Part shown: piece by piece, positions 1 to 6,658 of the stretch
How the letters are laid out: the number at the start of each line of letters is the position of its first letter
Numbering within the stretch: the stretch's first letter is position 1
From: an uncultured Clostridium sp.
GTDB lineage: Bacteria; Bacillota; Clostridia; Lachnospirales; Lachnospiraceae
Assembly (NCBI GenBank): GCA_958349075.1
Contig: CATWBR010000159.1
Span: forward strand, 1-9,201
Direction of reading: 5' to 3'
DNA length: 9,201 bases
The notes under the pieces: model-generated
Database searches by the model: none
What the model was told of the DNA's origin: nothing
Seen by the model: the letters and a program-made list of their open reading frames with translations, nothing else
Position numbers and translations under genes: made by a program

Positions 1-20
1 GCCTCGATCCACTTCGTCAT
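1..20 (-). CDS. Possible 5' end of a downstream gene, cut by the window edge
   Basis: Twelve bases past the SNF2 stop codon there is an ATG (positions 20-18). It opens a frame reading M-T-K-W-I-E before the window ends. A weak AGGA lies just upstream but is only 3 bases from the ATG, which is closer than ideal. The short spacing would fit a further gene of the same transcript. Six codons are too few to identify a product, so this may be chance. Confidence 0.22.
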
Positions 21-32
21 TGATCCTGTTTG

Positions 33-3000
33 TTAACTTAAAATCCGAATCAGTTCTTCCCTGCTGAGCTCGCCCAGCGAAACCATCCCCTCCGTCACGA
101 TCTGATCGGCCAGGTTTTTCTTCGCTTCCTGAAGGTTTAAAATATTTTCCTCTATTGTATCCTTCATGATCAGCTTATACACCGTCACCTGCCTGCTCTG
201 ACCGATGCGGTGGGCGCGGTCCGTTGCCTGGTTCTGGGCGGCCACATTCCACCATGGATCGTAATGTATCACAATGTCGGCCGCCGTCAGGTTGAGTCCC
301 GTTCCGCCCGCTTTTAAGGAGATTAAAAAAACCGGCACCTGGTCGCGGTGGAAATCGTTTACCATCCTGTTTCGTTCTTCCTTTGATGTCGAACCGATGA
401 GCAGATGATACGAGATCTCTTCTTTTTTAAGTCTTTGCCCGATAATCGACAGCATGGAGGCAAACTGAGAAAATAAAAGAATCTTATGCCCAGACTCCAC
501 TGCCGACGCAATGAGGGAAATGCAGGTCTCCAGCTTGGCCGACTCCCCGCTGTAGCGTTCAAAACAGAGGGAGGGATCACAGCATAACTGCCTGAGTCTC
601 GTAAGTTCGGCCAGTATCTGGAGTTTTCCTCCGCCCTCGGCCGCCGTTTCATCCTCCTCAAGACTCTGTCGCAGTTTCAGGGCCGCCGCCTGATAGAGGG
701 TCTTCTGTTTGCCTTCCGGCGCCGAGTAGACCACCTTTTCCATCTTATCGGGCAGTTCCTTAAGGACGTCCTTTTTCAGCCTTCTCAGAATAAACGGGCG
801 GATCATCCTGTGGAGATTCTCAAGGGCTTCCCCGCTCTGCTCCTTTACAATCGGTATCTCAAACATGGTTTTAAATCTGCGGTAGGTAAATAAAAAGCCA
901 GGCATCAGGTAATCAAAGATGCTCCACAGCTCACTGAGCCTGTTTTCCACCGGAGTTCCCGTCAGGGCAAAGCGCGTCACGGCCCTTACGGCCTTGACCG
1001 CTTTCGCACTCTGGGTAGATGCGTTCTTGATATACTGTGCCTCATCGATCACCTCAAAGCGGAAGGTATGTTCCATATAAAACGGCAGATCCCGTTTGAG
1101 CAAATCATAGGATGTGACCACCACATCATACTCTTTTATATTTTCCAGCGCCTTCTGTCTCTCGGCCTGCGGCCCGGTCACCAGAAGGACCTTAAGTGAA
1201 GAAGCAAATACGGCAATCTCGTGACCCCAGTTGTATATGAGTGATGCGGGGCAGATCACCAGGGAGACGAAGTCCCCGTCGCCTTCCTTGCGTTCCTCCT
1301 TCTCGGACACCAAGAGCGTAATCATCTGAAGTGTCTTTCCAAGCCCCATATCATCGGCAAGAATACCGCCGAAACGGTACATGTCCAACATTTTCATCCA
1401 GACAAAACCGGCTTTCTGGTATTCCCTCAGCACCCGTCCCTGCTCGTCCGGCGGTTCATACCCCACGGTTTCCGAAAGCTGCAGATCCCTTACAATCGTC
1501 TTAAAAAAGCTGTCCCTGGAGAACGGGATATGCCCATTTTCCCTCACCAGACTTTCCAGGTAAAATGCCCGATAGACCGGCAGCTTTATGACACCGGACT
1601 GCAAATCGTTCTTCCCGAGAGAGAGGCCGTCCGAAAGCTTCAGAAGCGTAAGAAGCCCATCGTCGTTCAGACGCAGGAAATCTCCGTTTTTCATCCGGCA
1701 GTACTGCTTCTTCTGCCGGTATTCCGAGAGAATCCTGGCCATCTCCGCGGAAGTCATCCCCTGCGCATCCACTTTAAGGTCAAGCCAGTTGCCGTTTACG
1801 GAAACTCCCAGGGAAATTCTGGGCGGCTCAAGCACTCTTATGTTCCTGACGCTCTCGGAAACCCACACCTCGCCGATTTCCCGGAACCGGTCCATCCCCT
1901 CGCTCAAAAGGCGGTAGATGGCATCCTCGTCCTCACGGATTACCAGATGCTCTCCATTATTCTCCCGGAACTCAAAATATTTCGTAATAAGCCGGCTGAC
2001 TCTGAACTCTCCCGGTACATCCCTGCATATTTCCTTTGGTATCCGCTCATCGTCCAGCGGATGAAATGAGAAATCCCCATAGGACAGAGTCGGTTTCAGG
2101 GCAATTTCCCCCGGCTCGCTGCTGTCAAACTCAAATCTGGCCTTCAGCTCTCCCGGTCTGTACTGCTCCCAGTCAATCCCCTCCGTCTTCAAAAGCCCCG
2201 CTTCATCGAGTCCTTTTAAAACCCTCTCATAAAAAAGCGGGATATCCCTCTCATTTACTCTCACCCTGCGTGTTCCGCCCGGTTCGGATAAGATGTGTTT
2301 TAAGAATAAGGTCAGGATTTCCGTACTCTCCCGGTCACAGCAGTACAAGCAGTTCTCGTCGGCCACATAGAGGCTCTTTTCTCCCTGAAATGCCATCAGC
2401 TCCTCCGGAACCGAGATCTCGATTCCCTCCCTGCCAATCCGTTTTGCCTTAACGTAGAATGCCGGTTTTCCCTTAAGAAGCAGAAGTTCCCTTCTATGCC
2501 CCTTATAATCCTCCGTATCAATCACATTTCCTTCCATGATTGCGAAAAACCGGTCACAGGCCGGTTTACTCAGGAAAATAGTATTCAGGAGAGGCACCGT
2601 AGTGTTCGTCCTCTTCCTGATATCTTCAAAATGTTCCTTATAGATTCCCGTCTCCTCAATCACCATCTGGACAAGCGGACGGCTTTCCGGCGTAAAGGCC
2701 GAGAGGCTGTGCTCAAAGGCAAGCCCTTTTCCGTACTCCACCCGCTTTCCCGTCCTGACCGCATCGGAAAATGCGCCTAAATCTTTAATCAGATACTGCC
2801 GTTTCTCCCTGATACGGCATTCCAGGGAAACACCCCTGTGCCCCACAATGAGGCGCGGCACCAGGCTCACGGTTTCCGAAATCTCTTCCCCCATAATCCG
2901 GGCGACCTCACGGTTTGTATACTCCCGGATCATCGTCCTGACAGACGGCGAAGTCGATATCGGAATGCTCCTGTTCTCCCGTTCCCTGGCTCCGTATTCC

Positions 3001-3194
3001 TTTAGCAATGTCCGGCCGTGAACACATGCTCCCTTATAGGAATTTCCCTGTGCACAGGTACAGTGGTAATCATAAATTTCCCCGTTCTTAATGAAGATTC
3101 TGGTGTTGTAGCTCCCGTCACCGTCTTCCACCACCGCCTGAACACGCACTTCTCCCTTCCAGAACGTGTCAACTGCCATATCCCTGATATTCAA
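33..3194 (-). CDS. SWIM zinc-finger SNF2-family helicase-like ATPase (RapA/HepA type)
   Basis: This 1053-residue superfamily 2 ATPase is expected to translocate on double-stranded DNA or remodel protein-DNA or RNA-polymerase complexes in the cytoplasm; its target is unknown. An N-terminal SWIM zinc finger is visible (C45, C47, C57, H59). A long middle region (about 100-560) resembles the bacterial SNF2-associated part. The ATPase core follows: Walker A DDMGLGKT (614-621), motif II DEAQ (717-720, where many SNF2 proteins have DEAH), motif III LTGTPVENR (744-752), and FILRRLKKDVLKELPDK (801-817). The second lobe has LLFSQF (906-911), KAGGTGLNLT (961-970) and motif VI QATDRAHRIGQ (989-999). All core motifs are intact. 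The start is TTG, chosen from a GGAGGGG site at 3200-3206. The in-frame ATG at codon 6 is about 22 bases from that site. argS lies 62 bases upstream, so co-transcription is possible. SNF2 proteins occur in some defence systems, but nothing here suggests defence. Confidence 0.93.
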   Translation of the reverse strand: MNIRDMAVDTFWKGEVRVQAVVEDGDGSYNTRIFIKNGEIYDYHCTCAQGNSYKGACVHGRTLLKEYGARERENRSIPISTSPSVRTMIREYTNREVARIMGEEISETVSLVPRLIVGHRGVSLECRIREKRQYLIKDLGAFSDAVRTGKRVEYGKGLAFEHSLSAFTPESRPLVQMVIEETGIYKEHFEDIRKRTNTTVPLLNTIFLSKPACDRFFAIMEGNVIDTEDYKGHRRELLLLKGKPAFYVKAKRIGREGIEISVPEELMAFQGEKSLYVADENCLYCCDRESTEILTLFLKHILSEPGGTRRVRVNERDIPLFYERVLKGLDEAGLLKTEGIDWEQYRPGELKARFEFDSSEPGEIALKPTLSYGDFSFHPLDDERIPKEICRDVPGEFRVSRLITKYFEFRENNGEHLVIREDEDAIYRLLSEGMDRFREIGEVWVSESVRNIRVLEPPRISLGVSVNGNWLDLKVDAQGMTSAEMARILSEYRQKKQYCRMKNGDFLRLNDDGLLTLLKLSDGLSLGKNDLQSGVIKLPVYRAFYLESLVRENGHIPFSRDSFFKTIVRDLQLSETVGYEPPDEQGRVLREYQKAGFVWMKMLDMYRFGGILADDMGLGKTLQMITLLVSEKEERKEGDGDFVSLVICPASLIYNWGHEIAVFASSLKVLLVTGPQAERQKALENIKEYDVVVTSYDLLKRDLPFYMEHTFRFEVIDEAQYIKNASTQSAKAVKAVRAVTRFALTGTPVENRLSELWSIFDYLMPGFLFTYRRFKTMFEIPIVKEQSGEALENLHRMIRPFILRRLKKDVLKELPDKMEKVVYSAPEGKQKTLYQAAALKLRQSLEEDETAAEGGGKLQILAELTRLRQLCCDPSLCFERYSGESAKLETCISLIASAVESGHKILLFSQFASMLSIIGQRLKKEEISYHLLIGSTSKEERNRMVNDFHRDQVPVFLISLKAGGTGLNLTAADIVIHYDPWWNVAAQNQATDRAHRIGQSRQVTVYKLIMKDTIEENILNLQEAKKNLADQIVTEGMVSLGELSREELIRILS

Positions 3195-3199
3195 AATGA

Positions 3200-3206
3200 C
3201 CCCTCC
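3200..3206 (-). promoter_or_regulatory. Ribosome binding site that sets a TTG start for the SNF2 gene
   Basis: On the minus strand this reads GGAGGGG. Its GGAGG core is 7 bases from the TTG at 3194-3192, which is ideal spacing, and about 22 bases from the next in-frame ATG. It therefore supports initiation at TTG. Confidence 0.75.
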
Positions 3207-3215
3207 AATAGATAG

Positions 3216-3247
3216 ACAGGCGGCTCCCTCAGTGGACAGCCGCCTGT
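3216..3247 (-). other. Perfect 10-bp hairpin between argS and the SNF2 gene, without U-tract
   Basis: The arms ACAGGCGGCT (3216-3225) and AGCCGCCTGT (3238-3247) are exact inverted repeats around a 12-base loop. On the minus strand the stem begins 9 bases after the argS stop codon. The sequence after the stem is CTATCTATTGG, with no run of U, and leads directly into the SNF2 ribosome binding site 9 bases later. It could be a leaky terminator, a 3'-end stabiliser or processing signal for the argS message, or a brake on SNF2 expression. The sequence alone does not decide. Confidence 0.6.
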
Positions 3248-3256
3248 AAATGCATA

Positions 3257-5038
3257 TTACATGTGTTCCGGAGACTCCATTCCCAGAAGATCCATACAGG
3301 TGTCCAGCACCTCTTTCGTAAGTGTGATAAGGCTGATAAATGCAGCCTGTTTTTCAGCATCTTCCTCGGCAATAATTTTGTTCTCCAGATAGAAATTGTT
3401 AAAGGCATCCGCAAGGTCGGACATATACTGGCAGATCTTGTGGGGAGCAGTCTCGGCAAAGGCCGCTTCAATCACTTCACCGAACCGGCACAGTTCCAGT
3501 TGAAGTTCCTTCTCCGTCACCGACCGGGCCGGGCGGATCTGAACTTTCGCGGCGTCACGGCCTCGAAGCTCCGCATATTTTTCCAGGATGGATTTGATTC
3601 GGACGATCATATATTGGATATGAGGCCCCGTGTTCCCCTCAAAGGAGATAAAACGGTCGACATCGAATACATAATCCTTTGTTGCCTGGTTTGAAAGGTC
3701 TCCGTATTTAAGAGCCGCAAGGCCCACGATCTCGGCGGTGCGCTGCATCTCATTCTCCGGAACCTTCTGTTTTTCCTGAATCTTCTTATAGACTTCCTCG
3801 TTAATCCCCTTAATCAGGGTCTCCAGACGCATTACCCCGCCGTCTCTGGTCTTAAACGGACCGCCTTCCTTGCTGTTCATTGTACCGAAACCGAGGAAAA
3901 TCATCTTTGTATCTTCCTTCACAATCCCGGCCTTCTTCGCAACGCGGAATACCTGGATAAAATGGAGTTCCTGCCGTTTGTCCACTACGTAAATATAACG
4001 GTTCGGCTTATAGTCCCTCTCCCTCTCGATGAGCGTAGCCAGATCCGAGGTCGCATAGAGAGCCGCCCCGTCGGATTTTCTTACGATACAGGGAGGATAT
4101 TCCTTCGCATCGCCTTCCTGCGCCACATCCACTACAAGAGCGCCCTCACTCTCATGGGCAATGCCTCTTGTAATTAAATCTTCAATCAGTCCCGGGATAT
4201 ACGGCTGGGCGTCGCTCTCGCCTTTCCACAGGTCGAAATAGACATTCAGGTTATTATAGTTCTTCTTCAAATCGGCCAGGGAAACATTCATGATATGGCT
4301 CCAGATAGCGCGGTACGGCTCGTAGCCGCTCTGGAGCTTAAAGGTGGCCTCCTGGGCCCTCTCCTTAAATGCCTCTCCCTCCTCCGTCTTTTCCTTCGCT
4401 TTAGCGCTGGCCGCCGGATATATCTCTTCCAGCTCGGAAATGGTAAACGGCGCCTCGGCCGGATATTCTCCCTTGAAATCCTCATTAAAATAAGGAAGTT
4501 CCGGTTTTCTGTCGCGAAGCTCCTCAATAATCAGCCCCATCTGCAGGCCCCAGTCTCCCAGATGCACATCGCCGATGGTCTTATGCCCCATATAACGGCA
4601 GATACGTTTAATACTCTCGCCGATAACGGCCGCACGCAGGTGGCCGACATGAAGCGGTTTTGCCACATTGGCTCCGCCGTAATCCACGATAATCGTCTCG
4701 GGTTCCTTCGTCTCCTCAAGGCCGTATTTCCCGTCTTCTGCCATTGCGTTTACATAGTCCGCCAGGTATTCCGGATTCAAACGGATGTTGATGAAGCCGG
4801 GCATTACCGCATTCAGTTCGGAAAACATCGGGCTGTCCTTCAGCCGCTCTACCACCTCGTTTGCAATGTCAATTGGTTTCTTTTTATAGGCTTTGGCCGC
4901 CGCCATAGCGCCGTTACACTGATATTCACAGAGATCCGGGCGGTTGGACAGGGTCACGCGGATATATTTCTCATCATAACCGCAGCCTGTAAACGCCGGT
5001 TTAAATTCTTCTATGATCAGGTCAACTATCTTTTTCAT
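3257..5038 (-). CDS. argS: Arginyl-tRNA synthetase
   Basis: This class I aminoacyl-tRNA synthetase charges tRNA-Arg with arginine, using ATP, in the cytoplasm. Its 593 residues are normal for the family. An ArgRS-specific N-terminal domain covers about residues 1-90. The catalytic signature GGANVAKPLHVGHLR (121-135) contains the HIGH motif as HVGH (130-133). The KMSK region is the degenerate form typical of ArgRS, MNSKEGGPFKTR (387-398). The all-alpha DALR anticodon-binding domain fills the C-terminus (about 470-593) and ends SPEHM, like the PERM-type endings common in the family. The ATG start has an AGAAGGAG site at 5048-5055. The gene follows the amidase gene by 32 bases, too little for a T-box leader, so it is probably transcribed from a promoter further upstream. 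A 10-bp hairpin follows its stop codon. Confidence 0.97.
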   Translation of the reverse strand: MKKIVDLIIEEFKPAFTGCGYDEKYIRVTLSNRPDLCEYQCNGAMAAAKAYKKKPIDIANEVVERLKDSPMFSELNAVMPGFINIRLNPEYLADYVNAMAEDGKYGLEETKEPETIIVDYGGANVAKPLHVGHLRAAVIGESIKRICRYMGHKTIGDVHLGDWGLQMGLIIEELRDRKPELPYFNEDFKGEYPAEAPFTISELEEIYPAASAKAKEKTEEGEAFKERAQEATFKLQSGYEPYRAIWSHIMNVSLADLKKNYNNLNVYFDLWKGESDAQPYIPGLIEDLITRGIAHESEGALVVDVAQEGDAKEYPPCIVRKSDGAALYATSDLATLIERERDYKPNRYIYVVDKRQELHFIQVFRVAKKAGIVKEDTKMIFLGFGTMNSKEGGPFKTRDGGVMRLETLIKGINEEVYKKIQEKQKVPENEMQRTAEIVGLAALKYGDLSNQATKDYVFDVDRFISFEGNTGPHIQYMIVRIKSILEKYAELRGRDAAKVQIRPARSVTEKELQLELCRFGEVIEAAFAETAPHKICQYMSDLADAFNNFYLENKIIAEEDAEKQAAFISLITLTKEVLDTCMDLLGMESPEHM

Positions 5039-5070
5039 CGGATTAATCTCCTTCTAAGTATCGCCTTTGC

Positions 5071-5763
5071 TTATCGCATCGCTTTTTTCACATCTTTTTT
5101 GAATTTCTTCCAGGCATCCTCATCCTCTGTAAAATTCTTAGGGCATGCTTTTCCCGTCACATCGTAGTGGCGGATCACATCCTTGGAACCCAGATCCAGC
5201 TCATTGCAGAGCCAGGCCGTAAGCTTCACCAGCGATTCATATGTCTCCTCGGTAAACTCACCGTCCTCGCCGGGATGGCAGCATTCGATGGAAATCGTAT
5301 CGGAATTGCGGTTATTGGAAGCGAATGATTTCTCGTCAATGGGTATACACTGGATAATCTCGCCGTCCAACCCGATGACAAAGTTACTGCTCACCGATGT
5401 CGTATTACTGCCGCTCTGGTTCTTCAGGCTCTCAAAATAATCCCTGTTCTGCTGGGCCGTAGTTCCGGGATTGCCGATATAATGAATGACAATCGCATTC
5501 ACCGAAGCCAGTTTCGTCCCTGGCCTGGAATACGGGTTCACCGATAAAAACTGCTGGTCAATCCACTCCGGCGCCTTGATGGCGCTTAAATCAATCGGTC
5601 TGCGAATCGTTGTCCCCCGTAACAACCAACCCGTCCCGGTTCCCAGAATAAACGCAATAATTCCTATGGCACAGCGGATTATGAGCCTTTTGCGGATCAA
5701 CTGCCTGCGTCTCAACTCTTTTGCGTTGTCTGCATGGCGGCTTTCTCTTTTCTCCTTCTCCAT
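5071..5763 (-). CDS. Membrane-anchored N-acetylmuramoyl-L-alanine amidase (Amidase_2/PGRP fold)
   Basis: This 230-residue protein is predicted to cleave the amide bond between N-acetylmuramic acid and L-alanine of peptidoglycan, outside the membrane. The first 30 residues are rich in Lys, Arg and Glu. A single hydrophobic segment (about 31-49) follows. The positive N-terminus points to an N-in, C-out anchor rather than a cleaved signal peptide. The catalytic domain runs from about 85 to 212. H94 (in IVIHYIG), H199 (in RHYD) and C207 (in GKACP) match the zinc ligands of T7 lysozyme. K205 falls at the same spacing as the T7 catalytic lysine (His+6, Cys at +8). No separate cell-wall-binding domain is visible. 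The ATG start has a GAGGAGAGG site 8 bases upstream. argS begins 32 bases after its stop, suggesting one transcript. The biological role could be wall turnover, spore or germination-related lysis, or peptidoglycan recycling, and is not resolved here. Confidence 0.9.
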   Translation of the reverse strand: MEKEKRESRHADNAKELRRRQLIRKRLIIRCAIGIIAFILGTGTGWLLRGTTIRRPIDLSAIKAPEWIDQQFLSVNPYSRPGTKLASVNAIVIHYIGNPGTTAQQNRDYFESLKNQSGSNTTSVSSNFVIGLDGEIIQCIPIDEKSFASNNRNSDTISIECCHPGEDGEFTEETYESLVKLTAWLCNELDLGSKDVIRHYDVTGKACPKNFTEDEDAWKKFKKDVKKAMR

Positions 5764-5810
5764 CCGGTCCTCTCCTCTTTTGTCTTTAACCCACTTTACC
5801 GTTAATCAGC

Positions 5811-5847
5811 GATAACCTGTACGCACTGCGCACAGGTCTCCGTTATC
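5811..5847 (-). other. Bulged inverted repeat in the amidase leader
   Basis: GATA (5811-5814) pairs with TATC (5844-5847), and ACCTGT (5815-5820) pairs with ACAGGT (5832-5837). There is an 11-base loop and a 6-base one-sided bulge (5838-5843). The element lies between the efp terminator and the amidase ribosome binding site, so it could be leader RNA structure or an operator. No convincing promoter hexamers were found in 5779-5851. There is no U-tract, so it is not a terminator. Confidence 0.4.
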
Positions 5848-5851
5848 ACCC

Positions 5852-5903
5852 AAAAAGAACTGCTGTAAAATCTCGCTCGTCTCCTTCGGATATTTTACAG
5901 CAG
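5852..5903 (-). terminator. Rho-independent terminator of efp
   Basis: The arms CTGCTGTAAAAT (5860-5871) and ATTTTACAGCAG (5892-5903) are perfect 12-bp inverted repeats around a 20-base loop. On the minus strand they are followed at once by TTCTTTTT (5859-5852). The stem starts 65 bases after the efp stop codon. This is the only clear intrinsic terminator in the window. It separates efp from the amidase-argS-SNF2 block. Confidence 0.85.
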
Positions 5904-5917
5904 CTCCCTTTCCTTAT

Positions 5918-5961
5918 GGTAGCCGTTCGTTACAGTTCGGCCTTCGGCCAAACCGGTAGCC
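5918..5961 (-). repeat. GC-rich hairpin flanked by 7-bp direct repeats in the efp 3' region
   Basis: The minus strand can fold CGGTTTGGCC-GAA-GGCCGAACTG (5955-5933) into a 10-bp stem with a GAA triloop and two G-U pairs. GGTAGCC occurs as a direct repeat at 5918-5924 and 5955-5961, and the TTCGGCC unit is repeated in tandem (5937-5943, 5944-5950). The hairpin lies 13 bases after the efp stop and has no U-tract. It may protect the 3' end of the message, or be a copy of a small dispersed intergenic repeat. No second copy is present in the window. Confidence 0.5.
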
Positions 5962-5968
5962 ACTTCTA

Positions 5969-6526
5969 TTAAACTCTGGACAGATAGTCGCCTGTACGTG
6001 TATCAATCTTGATTTTGTCTCCCTGATCTACAAATAACGGAACATAAACGGTAGCTCCCGTCTCAACCACAGCCGGTTTCGTAGCACCCTGGGCCGTGTC
6101 GCCCTTGAAGCCTGGCTCTGTGTCTGTGATTTCCAGTTCTACAAATAACGGAGGCTCTACGGAGAATACATTACCGTTGTAAGAACAAATCTTACACATC
6201 TCATTCTCTTTAACAAATTTCAGAGCGTCGCCGATCGTCTCTTGATTTAACCCAACCTGCTCATAGGTATTCACATCCATGAAATGGAACAGTTCGCCGT
6301 CGGCATATAAATACTGCATGTCCACTCTGTCGATTCTGGCTGCCGGGAACTTCTCGGTTGGACGGAAAGTTCTCTCCACAACGCCGCCATTCATTACATT
6401 TTTAATCTTAGTTCTAACGAATGCTGCACCCTTTCCAGGTTTTACATGCTGAAATTCCATAATCTGAAAAACGTTACCTTCAATTTCCAATGTGATACCG
6501 TTTCTAAAATCGCCCGCTGATATCAT
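5969..6526 (-). CDS. efp: Elongation factor P
   Basis: EF-P binds between the ribosomal P and E sites and relieves stalling at consecutive prolines. The 185-residue length and three-domain beta-barrel layout are standard. The N-terminal KOW-like domain carries the conserved loop [11 protein letters not shown] (28-38). K32, at the loop tip, corresponds to the residue that is modified in many bacteria (beta-lysylated in Escherichia coli, 5-aminopentanol-modified in Bacillus subtilis). The C-terminal domain ends [13 protein letters not shown], the usual EF-P signature region. No modification enzyme is encoded in the window. The ATG start has a perfect AAGGAGGAG site at 6535-6543. The gene appears to be monocistronic, with its own promoter (6565-6593) and a strong terminator (5852-5903). 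Confidence 0.98.
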   Translation of the reverse strand: MISAGDFRNGITLEIEGNVFQIMEFQHVKPGKGAAFVRTKIKNVMNGGVVERTFRPTEKFPAARIDRVDMQYLYADGELFHFMDVNTYEQVGLNQETIGDALKFVKENEMCKICSYNGNVFSVEPPLFVELEITDTEPGFKGDTAQGATKPAVVETGATVYVPLFVDQGDKIKIDTRTGDYLSRV

Positions 6527-6564
6527 AAATGATACTCCTCCTTGAAATTCTCTTAATCTTTTTT

Positions 6565-6593
6565 ATTTTATACTATAATACCCTGTTTTTCAA
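6565..6593 (-). promoter_or_regulatory. Predicted sigma-A promoter of efp
   Basis: The minus strand shows a -35 TTGAAA (6593-6588), a 17-base spacer and a -10 TAAAAT (6570-6565). An alternative -10, TATAAA, overlaps it with a 15-base spacer. Transcription would start near 6558, giving a leader of about 32 bases with the ribosome binding site inside it. The surrounding DNA is AT-rich, as expected for a strong promoter. Confidence 0.7.
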
Positions 6594-6607
6594 CTACTTT
6601 TTGACGA

Positions 6608-6628
6608 ATCACGTCTATTCACCGTGAT
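6608..6628. repeat. 21-bp inverted repeat upstream of the efp promoter
   Basis: ATCACG (6608-6613) and CGTGAT (6623-6628) form perfect 6-bp arms around a 9-base spacer. The element ends 15 bases upstream of the efp -35 box, where an activator or repressor could bind. The rest of the aro-efp gap (6527-6658) also holds a weak 5-bp hairpin (6642-6658) just after the aro stop codon, which lacks a following U-tract. No clear terminator for the aro gene is visible. Confidence 0.35.
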
Positions 6629-6658
6629 CCGTATTGGATTTGACGGCAAAAAACCGTC

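Noticed and set aside
1530..2069. A 179-codon plus-strand open frame
   Set aside because: It is antisense to the SNF2 gene, overlaps other equally unsupported frames, and its translation shows no domain motif.
33..3194. SNF2 protein as part of a defence island
   Set aside because: Neighbours are housekeeping genes (argS, amidase, efp). No methyltransferase, nuclease, phospholipase D or integrase is present, and base use appears uniform with the neighbours.
5039..5070. T-box riboswitch upstream of argS
   Set aside because: Only 32 bases separate the genes, too short for a T-box, and no specifier or antiterminator sequence is present.
4295..5167. A 290-codon plus-strand open frame
   Set aside because: It lies antisense to argS and the end of the amidase gene, resembles no known family, and reflects the codon pattern of the opposite strand. 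It has no convincing ribosome binding site.
6642..6658. Terminator for the aro gene (GACGG-CCGTC around an A6/T6 loop)
   Set aside because: The stem is only 5 bp, the T-run is in the loop instead of after the stem, and the following minus-strand bases are AAATCC.
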